This document shows positions 35,149-42,634 of a stretch of DNA of 64,000 nucleotides, piece by piece; within the stretch, counting starts at the first letter, position 1, and each line of letters opens with the position of its first letter. The position numbers and the translations under genes were made by a program. The notes beneath the pieces are model-generated. The model was given only the letters and a program-made list of their open reading frames with translations, ran no database searches and was not told the DNA's origin. The DNA comes from Rufibacter sp. XAAS-G3-1 (GTDB lineage: Bacteria > Bacteroidota > Bacteroidia > Cytophagales > Hymenobacteraceae): positions 186,001 to 250,000 of the forward strand of contig NZ_JABFAM010000007.1 in NCBI RefSeq assembly GCF_013623775.1. The letters run 5' to 3'.

Positions 35149-35879
35149 TCAGAGGTGTTCAAAGCGGCCGCCTGTAGGGCAGGCACCGTAATGTTCTGGT
35201 TCATTTCATCAGACTCTATCAGCCCGTCGCGCAGGCGCACAATGCGGTGGGCGTAATGGGCGATGTCGTCTTCGTGGGTTACCATGATAATGGTGTTGCC
35301 TTTGGCGTGCAGGGCCTCAAACAAACCCATGATCTCGTAAGAAGTCTTGGTGTCAAGGTTACCGGTAGGCTCATCGGCTAGAATAATGCTGGGGTCATTC
35401 ACCAGTGCCCGGGCAATGGCCACGCGTTGGCGCTGCCCGCCCGAAAGCTCGTTGGGTTTATGCTGCGCTCTGGAACCCAGCCCCACGCTGTTCAACGCTT
35501 CCATGGCCCGTTCATTGCGCTCAGATTTGCCGTAACCGGCGTAAATCAAAGGCAAAGCCACGTTGTCCAGCGAAGAGGAGCGGGGTAGTAAGTTGAACGT
35601 CTGGAACACGAACCCAATCTCTTTGTTGCGCACCGTCGCCAGTTCATTGTCGGCCATGTTGCTGACGTCGTTGCCGTTCAGAATATAGGTGCCCGAGGTA
35701 GGGGTGTCCAGACAACCCACAATGTTCATGAGCGTGGATTTACCCGAGCCGGATGGGCCCATGAACGCCACATATTCGCCTTTCTTTATCTCAATGGAAA
35801 TAGACCGCAGGGCATGAATGGTTTCAGTCCCCATCTGGTACATCTTGGAGATATTCTCGGTTTTAATGATGGTGCTCAT
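35145..35879 (-). CDS. ABC transporter ATP-binding protein, LolD/MacB type
   Basis: A 244-residue ABC ATPase of the MacB/LolD/FtsE group. Walker [19 protein letters not shown]-loop [10 protein letters not shown], signature [15 protein letters not shown] and Walker [13 protein letters not shown] are all intact. These ATPases drive mechanotransmission permeases (lipoprotein release, macrolide or peptide export). No FtsX-like permease gene is adjacent; instead the gene lies 9 bp behind a large membrane-TPR protein and overlaps the adenosyltransferase gene by four bases. The partner is therefore unclear. Confidence 0.93.
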   Translation of the reverse strand: MSTIIKTENISKMYQMGTETIHALRSISIEIKKGEYVAFMGPSGSGKSTLMNIVGCLDTPTSGTYILNGNDVSNMADNELATVRNKEIGFVFQTFNLLPRSSSLDNVALPLIYAGYGKSERNERAMEALNSVGLGSRAQHKPNELSGGQRQRVAIARALVNDPSIILADEPTGNLDTKTSYEIMGLFEALHAKGNTIIMVTHEDDIAHYAHRIVRLRDGLIESDEMNQNITVPALQAAALNTSE

Positions 35880-35888
35880 ACGGTTTCT

Positions 35889-38800
35889 TTATTGCCATTC
35901 CTGCTGCAGGGCCTCGCTGGCCTGCAATTGGGGGGCTATTTCTTTTCTAAAAGTAAGGTATTCCTGAGGACTTACCAAAGGTTCCAACTGCTCCAGGCCT
36001 TGCAGCGCATAGTCGCGTAAACCTTGGCTCAACGCCACTTTCACGTAGGCTTTGCGCAACGTTACCGAGGTGGGATTATACCCGATGCCTTCCAGCAAAA
36101 GGTCATACGCCCGCATGGGTTGCTTTTGGCCGATAAAGAAATCGGCGGCGGCCAACTGCCCTTTTTCAAACCAAGGTGCCCGTTGCAGTAGCTGGTTGAA
36201 TAGATTAGTCGCGGCTTTGGCATTATTATTACGCTGGGCCAGCAAAGCCTGGTAATAAAGTTTAAATCCCGCATCTTGCGGACTGAAATAGAGCGTAGGC
36301 AACTGCGACGTCAATTCCTGTACTTGTCCGTTTTTCCACCACAACTCCGCCTGCAACACATTGGCTTCTGATTTCAGGCTGTTTTTAGGGAAACTGGCCG
36401 GAAAATGGATGCGCAGCAGATTCTGAGCGGTAGTGAAATTGTTTTCCTGAAGATACCGCTGAACCAAAGGCAAGGCTGCTACCGGGGCCAAGGCTGGGGT
36501 GGTAATGCCGTTCGCTACGTTCTCCACTTGTGCCAAAGGCAAAGAAGCAGCCCGTAACTGCAGGAACTGTACTTTCAGAGAGTCTGGGGCAGTGGTGGCT
36601 TGTTCGGGCGTTAATTGCGAGGCTATGGCAATTTGGGTAGCCGCCTTCTGCTGCCAAGATTCCGGAAAATCATTCGTGCCGAAGGCAATTTGCGCGGCCT
36701 GCTGGAAATTGCCTGCTAACGCCAGGGCCACCACTGCGTGCAAATGCGCATCACGGTAACCGGCTTGCCGGGCTCTCAGGAAGTAATCAGCGGCCAAGGG
36801 GTACAATTTGCCTTGCAACATCCACTGGCCCAGAATGTCATAATAGTAGCCCGCCGCTCCGCCGCTGTTGGCCGCCAGAAACTCCAGGGTTGCTTTGGCC
36901 TGCGCGGGTTGCGGAGCAGAGGCCGTGCCTTGGTGGAGCAGCAGCGACTTCACCAAAGTCAAGTCATCCAGAAACGCTTGGTTCTCTTCCTGCCGTAACA
37001 ACATGTTGAGCCTGGTCAAAGTGGCCGGGTCTTTCTGGTTTCCCGCAAAGAGGTGCCGGTTATAGAAACTGGCGAAAGCCTGGGTGCTAAGCAGGCTGTC
37101 CTGGGGCAAGGGAGGGAGATTCTGCGGTGTGGCGGCACCCAAAGCCAGGGAAATAGCCATCCGGTTCGTGAGCAAGGGGCCGTAAGTGCCGGCCGCGTAC
37201 TGCCGGGCGAACTCCTTGGCTTGCTGCGGAAATCCGTGGCTCGCTAAATAGGCTAATTGGTTGGCTTGTATTACTTCGGGTTCCTGGCTTTGGGCCAGAG
37301 CCGCGTCTAAGTAGAATCCTGCTGAGTCAGCGAATGAAGTGGTACCGTACAGCAGCCCCAGGTTGTTCAGCAGGGGCGCATGGGTAGGAAAATGTTTCAC
37401 CGCCTCCTGTAGCACCCGCAAATGGTCGAACAGGTCTGAGGAAGACGTAAACAGGTTGGTCAGGCGCAGATAGCCTTCCGGCGATGGTTTTCTTTCCAGG
37501 GCTTCCTGCAGGCGGTTCATCTCCAGGGTACGCATGCCGCCCTGGTGGTACATGTCGGCGAGGGAGAAACTGGCGCGTTGATTGTTTCGGGACTGAACAC
37601 TGGCCTCATTGTAGAATTGCTCGGCCAGGAGCGGCTGTTCTTCGGTTTGGCGGTAAAGATCTCCCAGGTAATTGTAATATCCGGCCTGGTGCAGGAAATA
37701 AAAAGAATAATTGCTGCGCAGGACAAGCACCACCAACAGAACCGTGCCCATGAGGTACACGGTGAAATAAGGCAGCTGGCGCGGATCATACACTACTTTG
37801 TAGACGCGCAATCTTTGCTTTAAAAGCGGCCCGAAGTTGACTAGCACGTAAACAAAGAACGCTACGCCATAAGCAAGATGCGTGAGGGTAACGGCACTAC
37901 GGTAGGCTTGTACCAGGGGGTCATTGGCCAGAAGAAAAGCGTAGCCCAGATTCAGGAACGTAAGCATCGCCAGCACCAGGTACAGCGGAGCCGCCTCGGT
38001 CTCAAACCGGAAATACTGGGTGTAATGCACTTGCCGCTGCTTCAACCCCCAGAGGCCCACCAACGCCGAGCAGAGGAAAACCAGTAAGGCATCCAGCCCT
38101 GAAAAGTCAAACTGAATCATGCCGGTTTGGCGCAGATACAACAGCAGTAGGTTTCCCAGATACAGCACACTAATAAGTACAAACTGCACCAGCCCGAACC
38201 GGCGTTGCGGCTGTTGGGCCTGGGTATTGAACCAAAGCAGCCCGTGCAGGTTTTCATAGGCCACCAACACCATAAACAGCACAGAAAATACAAAGCTGGC
38301 CAGGGTGCTGTAGTTGACCACGTGTAAGGCCGTGAGCGGGGCAGGCAAGGGCGAGAAATGGAACAGCGCCAGACTTAAGAGCAGGACAAGCCCGCCAAAG
38401 GCCAGAAAACGCAGCAGAAAAGAGACTCTCGTCCAGAACGCCTGGAACAGAAAACTTCCCAAGCCCAAAGAACCCAGGGAGATGAGAAGTAAGATCCGGC
38501 TGTTTTGGGAAAAAATGCCCAATAAATCCAGGTTGAACGTGGAAAGCCAGAGCATGCCCAAGGTGGCCGCCCCGTAGTACGGAAGACGTTTCAAGGTGCT
38601 GGCGAGCGTCCAGAAGAAGGCCAGTGCCACGGCCAAACCGGCAAAATAAATCCAGGTAGCCCAGAGCGGAAGCTGCATATCGCCAATGGCATAGCGCTCC
38701 GTGACCAGATAGGCGTTCACTTCCACGCGCAGGGGCGTGAGCAGGGGAGAAGAAGGACGAAGGTGGGCCTCAACGGGAAACAGCTCCGCTTGTTTTTCCA

Positions 38801-38936
38801 GCGGAAACACCAGTTGCTGGCCCTCAAAGTACCCGTAGATGCTCAGGCCTGTGGTGCCCAGCACCAGCAATGCCAACAGAAAATACAGAAAACGGCGGCC
38901 GGGCTCTACCGCCGGCCAGAAAGAGAAAAGCTTCAT
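35889..38936 (-). CDS. Large membrane protein with about 11 TM helices and a TPR-like C-terminal half
   Basis: A 1015-residue protein of unknown function. The N-terminal 430 residues contain about eleven hydrophobic helices (first FLYFLLALLVLGTTGLSI near 17; last FTVYLMGTVLLVVLVL near 395). From about 430 to the end it is helical with TPR-like units (YNYLGDLYRQTEEQPLLAEQF, LLNNLGLLYGTTSFADSAGFY, ATNLFNQLLQRAPWFEKGQ). It starts 6 bp after gatC and ends 9 bp before the ABC ATPase gene, so it is firmly in the operon. A scaffold or assembly factor in the inner membrane is a guess. No known family recognised. Confidence 0.7.
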   Translation of the reverse strand: MKLFSFWPAVEPGRRFLYFLLALLVLGTTGLSIYGYFEGQQLVFPLEKQAELFPVEAHLRPSSPLLTPLRVEVNAYLVTERYAIGDMQLPLWATWIYFAGLAVALAFFWTLASTLKRLPYYGAATLGMLWLSTFNLDLLGIFSQNSRILLLISLGSLGLGSFLFQAFWTRVSFLLRFLAFGGLVLLLSLALFHFSPLPAPLTALHVVNYSTLASFVFSVLFMVLVAYENLHGLLWFNTQAQQPQRRFGLVQFVLISVLYLGNLLLLYLRQTGMIQFDFSGLDALLVFLCSALVGLWGLKQRQVHYTQYFRFETEAAPLYLVLAMLTFLNLGYAFLLANDPLVQAYRSAVTLTHLAYGVAFFVYVLVNFGPLLKQRLRVYKVVYDPRQLPYFTVYLMGTVLLVVLVLRSNYSFYFLHQAGYYNYLGDLYRQTEEQPLLAEQFYNEASVQSRNNQRASFSLADMYHQGGMRTLEMNRLQEALERKPSPEGYLRLTNLFTSSSDLFDHLRVLQEAVKHFPTHAPLLNNLGLLYGTTSFADSAGFYLDAALAQSQEPEVIQANQLAYLASHGFPQQAKEFARQYAAGTYGPLLTNRMAISLALGAATPQNLPPLPQDSLLSTQAFASFYNRHLFAGNQKDPATLTRLNMLLRQEENQAFLDDLTLVKSLLLHQGTASAPQPAQAKATLEFLAANSGGAAGYYYDILGQWMLQGKLYPLAADYFLRARQAGYRDAHLHAVVALALAGNFQQAAQIAFGTNDFPESWQQKAATQIAIASQLTPEQATTAPDSLKVQFLQLRAASLPLAQVENVANGITTPALAPVAALPLVQRYLQENNFTTAQNLLRIHFPASFPKNSLKSEANVLQAELWWKNGQVQELTSQLPTLYFSPQDAGFKLYYQALLAQRNNNAKAATNLFNQLLQRAPWFEKGQLAAADFFIGQKQPMRAYDLLLEGIGYNPTSVTLRKAYVKVALSQGLRDYALQGLEQLEPLVSPQEYLTFRKEIAPQLQASEALQQEWQ

Positions 38937-38942
38937 TCAGGC

Positions 38943-39230
38943 TTACTCCAGTACTTTAGGAACCCGGAAGTAATCTGAGTCTTTGCGCGGGGCCAGACGC
39001 AGCGCGTCTTCATGGCGCACGGTGTTTTGCGCGATATCTTCCCGCATCACGTTCAGCTCTTCAGAGATATGGATGAGCGGCTCTACGTTCTGGGTGTCCA
39101 ATTGGCGCAGTTGGTCAACCCAGTCCAGAATGTTGTTCAGGTCTTTGAGCATTTCCTGCTCTTTGGTCTCGTCAAACTCAAGCCGGGCTAAGTGCGCCAG
39201 CTGCCGTAAGGTTTCTATGTTGGTGCTCAT
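38943..39230 (-). CDS. gatC: Asp-tRNA(Asn)/Glu-tRNA(Gln) amidotransferase subunit C
   Basis: A 95-residue GatC, the small subunit that stabilises the GatA/GatB amidotransferase making Gln-tRNA or Asn-tRNA by transamidation. The start MSTNIETLRQLAHLARLEFD, then LNNILDWVDQLRQLDTQNVEPL and the C-terminal LRLAPRKDSDYFRVPKVLE are diagnostic. gatA and gatB are not here. Its first 17 codons lie inside the 3' end of the plsC gene in another frame (53-base overlap), and the membrane-TPR gene follows after 6 bp. Confidence 0.93.
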   Translation of the reverse strand: MSTNIETLRQLAHLARLEFDETKEQEMLKDLNNILDWVDQLRQLDTQNVEPLIHISEELNVMREDIAQNTVRHEDALRLAPRKDSDYFRVPKVLE

Positions 39231-39972
39231 GGTTTTTCTTGTCTAAAGTCTCTTGAATAATGGTGAAGGTCTGCCTTTTCAGGAACTCCAGATCCTTCAA
39301 AGTCATCCCTTCAGTGGAGATAGGCCGATGGATGATCATTTCCAGCGGATGGTACCGGATAATGAGTTTGCCTTTCACATCGGGCAGAAACAGGTGGTTG
39401 TACGGCATGGTGATAGGCACAACGGGTACCTGTTTCTCAATGGCCAGTTTAAACGGCCCGTCTTTGAACGGCAGCAGTTTGCGGCCAGATTCCGGGGAAA
39501 TCTTGCCTTCGGGGAAAATCACCACACTGCGGCCCGCTTCCAGGCTCTGTTTGCTGGCAATGTACGCTTTGGCACTGCTGATGGGGCTGTCACGGTCTAC
39601 TGAAATATACAGCGCCTCATAGATCTTGCCCCACAACGGCACCTTGGTCAAGGATTTCTTGCCCACGAAGTTCAGGAAACCCGGTACGGCCGCCAGAATC
39701 ATGGGAATGTCAATGTACGAACTGTGGTTAGGCGCAAAAACGTACTTCTGGTTCGGGGCCAATTGCTCCACGCCTTTTACTTTCACCGGCATCAGGTACA
39801 TGCGCAACTGAAACTTAGACCAAAGGCGGTTCAGATGGTGGGCGTGCTTCAAGCGGCTGGGCTTGGCAATGAGTAACCTGAAAAGTGGGTACGAGGTGAG
39901 AAAAGGTAACACAAACCAGGCGGTACACCACACCGAGTATGCTTTTTTGCCGATTCCTTTTAATCCGTTCAT
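39178..39972 (-). CDS. plsC: 1-acyl-sn-glycerol-3-phosphate acyltransferase (PlsC family)
   Basis: A 264-residue membrane-bound lysophosphatidic acid acyltransferase making phosphatidic acid. The catalytic HX4D motif is NHSSYID (His83, Asp88); the glycerophosphate site is VIFPEGKISPESGRKLLPF. One N-terminal membrane segment is present (AWFVLPFLTSYPLFRLLI). The ATG at 39972 is preferred to a TTG three codons upstream. The last 17 residues (HEHQHRNLTAAGALSPA) are encoded by DNA that also encodes the start of gatC. First gene of the five-gene operon. Confidence 0.9.
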   Translation of the reverse strand: MNGLKGIGKKAYSVWCTAWFVLPFLTSYPLFRLLIAKPSRLKHAHHLNRLWSKFQLRMYLMPVKVKGVEQLAPNQKYVFAPNHSSYIDIPMILAAVPGFLNFVGKKSLTKVPLWGKIYEALYISVDRDSPISSAKAYIASKQSLEAGRSVVIFPEGKISPESGRKLLPFKDGPFKLAIEKQVPVVPITMPYNHLFLPDVKGKLIIRYHPLEMIIHRPISTEGMTLKDLEFLKRQTFTIIQETLDKKNHEHQHRNLTAAGALSPA

Positions 39973-40027
39973 CTTTCCCAAAATTACTAATTATTAAGAA
40001 AAGCACCACATGTGCCTGCCGTCACTC

Positions 40028-40064
40028 CCTTTTTGGCCTGTTTTCAGAAAAACGGCTCTAAAAC
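40028..40064. repeat. H-family palindrome
   Basis: CTTTTTGGCCTGTTTTCAG ... AAACGGCTCTAAAACG between the Nudix gene and the plsC operon. Another copy (40723-40760) lies upstream of the Nudix gene. Confidence 0.55.
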
Positions 40065-40106
40065 GGCAAACGCGCCCCGCCCAGACTTAGTGCCACTCAC
40101 CAGCGT

Positions 40107-40685
40107 TTATTTGGGGCGGCGGGTTAGAAGGATCTTCTCGGCTTTCAGCAGACCGGCTATGCTAATGGCATCGGTGATTTCGCTGTCCATGGCCATGCGT
40201 ACCGCCTCGTGCAAAGGCAATTTCCAGATTTTGAGGTCTTCGGTTTCCTCAAACTCGGTTTCACCGGCGGTCAGTTCCTCGGCCAGAAAGATGAAGCCTT
40301 CCTCATCGGTCACCGAGTTGGAGGTATGGATGCGGCCAATGTTCGTCCACTCAGCGGCGGTAAAGCCGGTTTCCTCTTTCAATTCCCGCTTCGCGGATTC
40401 CAGCGGGTCTATGCCTATCGGTCCGCCGCCCATGGGAATTTCCCAGGAATATTCATTCACCGTGTACCGGTATTGGCCCACCAGCCAAGTATTGCCTTCG
40501 TCATCCACGGGAATGATGCCAATGGCTTTGTTTTTCATGGAGACCACGCCGTAAATACCTCTGCCACCCCCCGGGTTGATGACCTGCTCCTCGCGCACGC
40601 TAATCCAGGGGTTGCTGTAAATGGGGGTAGACTCCAGGGTATTCCAGGGGTTTTCTAGCGAGTGGGGTGGTTTTTCGTGGTTCAT
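40107..40685 (-). CDS. Nudix hydrolase, ADP-ribose pyrophosphatase-like
   Basis: A 192-residue Nudix enzyme. The Nudix box GGGPIGIDPLESAKRELK followed by EETGF fits Gx5Ex7REUxEExGU, and the upstream VRQYR-like WLVGQYRYTVNEYSWEIP is typical of ADP-sugar pyrophosphatases (NudF/NudE type), which hydrolyse ADP-ribose to AMP and ribose 5-phosphate. The exact substrate is inferred. Stands between two H palindromes as a single gene. Confidence 0.88.
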   Translation of the reverse strand: MNHEKPPHSLENPWNTLESTPIYSNPWISVREEQVINPGGGRGIYGVVSMKNKAIGIIPVDDEGNTWLVGQYRYTVNEYSWEIPMGGGPIGIDPLESAKRELKEETGFTAAEWTNIGRIHTSNSVTDEEGFIFLAEELTAGETEFEETEDLKIWKLPLHEAVRMAMDSEITDAISIAGLLKAEKILLTRRPK

Positions 40686-40796
40686 GAAGGGTGCGTAAAA
40701 TGCAGGATTGAAAATTGATTATTGTTTTAGGCCTGTTTTGGTAAATCTAGCCTTAAAATAGCTGCTGAATGTTCTTTGCAAGGTTGGGGTGAGTGG

Positions 40797-41183
40797 TTAG
40801 CTAGTGGGGGAAGGTACCGTTTTCTCCTCTATCCACTTTTTTATACCGTCAAACGATCTTTCTCCGGTGGCAATGGAGATGACAAAGGCATACTTCTCCT
40901 CTTGCGTTGCCTGAAGGTCAAGAGCAGACTGTAAAAGTAGGAGTCGCATTAGTACGTAACCGGTTCGCTTGTTCCCATCTATGAAGGGGTGGTTGAGTAA
41001 GATGCTTTCTATCAGGGCTGCTGCTTTGTCTGCCGGAGTAGGGTAGAGTTCCTGTTGGTCAAAGGTTGCGTAGGGCCGGTGCAAGGCAGCATCTAAGGCT
41101 TCTTCATCTCTTATTCCTTTTGCGCCCCCAAATTCCTCAATAAGCAGGGTATGGATTTGATCTACCTCCCGCAGGCTAATCAT
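40797..41183 (-). CDS. Death-on-curing (Doc/Fic) family toxin
   Basis: A 128-residue Fic-fold protein of the Doc toxin group. The active-site motif HPFIDGNKR is at residues 65-73, with the usual LREVDQIHTLLIEEFGG start and GIRDEEALDAALHRP. Doc phosphorylates EF-Tu and stops translation; other Fic proteins add AMP. Its start overlaps the stop of the upstream antitoxin gene by four bases, the normal arrangement of a toxin-antitoxin pair. Confidence 0.88.
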   Translation of the reverse strand: MISLREVDQIHTLLIEEFGGAKGIRDEEALDAALHRPYATFDQQELYPTPADKAAALIESILLNHPFIDGNKRTGYVLMRLLLLQSALDLQATQEEKYAFVISIATGERSFDGIKKWIEEKTVPSPTS

Positions 41184-41368
41184 AGCGCAAGTTTTCTTAG
41201 AACCTCTCGGTCTTCATCTAGTATTTTTTTTAAATGCTGGGCGTTCCTGGTTTGGGTGGCCGTACCCTTCTCTACTTCCTGTACATAGGCAAGCACATGC
41301 TCCAAGAGGTTTTCTGGAACGTTATCCAATACTTTTATTATTTCCGCTTTAAGGTCTTTGGTGGTCAC
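41180..41368 (-). CDS. Putative antitoxin of the Doc-type module
   Basis: A 62-residue protein with a GTG start behind a good Shine-Dalgarno (AGGAAAGGG). It is charged and mostly helical (LKAEIIKVLDNVPENLLEHVL, then AQHLKKILDEDREVLRKLAL). No clear Phd/YefM DNA-binding motif is seen; the N-terminal part resembles small DUF2281-like antitoxins. Identified mainly by its position directly upstream of, and overlapping, the Doc gene. Confidence 0.7.
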   Translation of the reverse strand: MTTKDLKAEIIKVLDNVPENLLEHVLAYVQEVEKGTATQTRNAQHLKKILDEDREVLRKLAL

Positions 41369-41475
41369 TCATCATTCCCTTTCCTAACTCTTTGATGTAA
41401 CTACTAACGTAAAACCTGATTTCCCTATAAGTACGATAGAATTCTCCTGAAAGAGGGTGCCTTACGAAACAAATA

Positions 41476-42612
41476 TCACACTCGCGTACGAACAGCCTCT
41501 GCGGCCTGTAGGTAAACATCCTCATACATGGGAACAATCTTGCTGATCTCAAACTCTTTGGCGCGGGCCAGGGCGTTGGCTTTGAAAATAGGCAACTGGC
41601 CGTCTTGCAGCAGGAACAGCGTGTTCTTGACCATGTCTTTCACATCGCCCACGTTGCTCACGAAACCCGTTACCCCGTGCACGTTCAACTCAGGCAAGCC
41701 ACCGGCGTTGGAAGAAATAACCGGAACCTCGCAGGCCATGGCTTCCAGGGCGGCCAACCCGAAGCTTTCTTTCTCAGAAGGCATCAGGAAGACATCGGCA
41801 ATGGAGAGCAGTTCTTCCACGGCCTCCAGTTTGCCCAGGAACCGGACATCGGCGCAGATGCCCAGCTTACGGCACAGCTTTTCCATTTTGGGGCGCTCAG
41901 GGCCGTCACCCACCAGCAACAGCTTGCTGGGCATCTGTTCCCTAACCTTGGAGAAGATCTTGATGACATCGCCAATGCGTTTCACCGCCCGGAAGTTGGA
42001 CGTGTGTACCAACAGTTTCTCGCCGAACGGCGCAATGGCCGATTTAAAATGCTCTTTCCGCTGTTTCTGGAAACGCTCCAGGTTGATGAAGTTAGGGATC
42101 ACCACAATTTCCTTCTCAATGGGGAAGTACTCATAGGTTTCACGGCGCAAGTCCTCTGAGACGGAGGTAACCGCGTCTGACTGGTTAATACTGAACGTGA
42201 CCACCGGTTCATACGAAGCATCTTTGCCCACCAGTGTGATGTCTGTCCCGTGCAACGTGGTGATGACCGGAATCTGGATGCCTTTGGTCAATAAGATCTG
42301 CTTGGCCATAAACGCCGCCGAAGCGTGCGGAATGGCGTAGTGCACGTGCAACACGTCTAAATGCTCAAACTGCACAATATCTACCATCTTGCTGGCCAAA
42401 GCCAGTTCATACGGAGGGTACTGGAATAGAGGGTAATTGGGGATATTGACCTCGTGGTAAAACAGGTTCTCGTTGAAAGAATCTAACCGGGCTGGTTGGC
42501 TATAGGTGATAAAATGGACTTTATGCCCCTTCTGCGCCAAGGCTTTCCCCAACTCGGTAGCCACCACTCCGCTACCGCCAAAGGTAGGGTAGCATACAAT
42601 TCCAATCTTCAT
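41476..42612 (-). CDS. bshA: N-acetyl-alpha-D-glucosaminyl L-malate synthase
   Basis: A 378-residue GT4-family glycosyltransferase that joins N-acetylglucosamine from UDP-GlcNAc to L-malate, the first step of bacillithiol synthesis. The start MKIGIVCYPTFGGSGVVATELG is diagnostic. Donor-binding motifs HTSNFRAVKRIGDVI and LMPSEKESFGLAALEAMACE are present, and VHYAIPHASAAFMA fits the malate site. It implies that the organism uses bacillithiol as low-molecular-weight thiol, consistent with the peroxiredoxin and OsmC genes in the window. bshB and bshC are elsewhere. Confidence 0.93.
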   Translation of the reverse strand: MKIGIVCYPTFGGSGVVATELGKALAQKGHKVHFITYSQPARLDSFNENLFYHEVNIPNYPLFQYPPYELALASKMVDIVQFEHLDVLHVHYAIPHASAAFMAKQILLTKGIQIPVITTLHGTDITLVGKDASYEPVVTFSINQSDAVTSVSEDLRRETYEYFPIEKEIVVIPNFINLERFQKQRKEHFKSAIAPFGEKLLVHTSNFRAVKRIGDVIKIFSKVREQMPSKLLLVGDGPERPKMEKLCRKLGICADVRFLGKLEAVEELLSIADVFLMPSEKESFGLAALEAMACEVPVISSNAGGLPELNVHGVTGFVSNVGDVKDMVKNTLFLLQDGQLPIFKANALARAKEFEISKIVPMYEDVYLQAAEAVRTRV

Positions 42613-42634
42613 GCTGTATAGGTTTGCCGCGAAG

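Noticed and set aside
36367-36410. H-like palindrome inside the membrane-TPR gene
   Set aside because: Only partly complementary (TTCAGGCTGTTTTTAGGGAA...GGCCGGAA) and within a conserved reading frame; probably chance.
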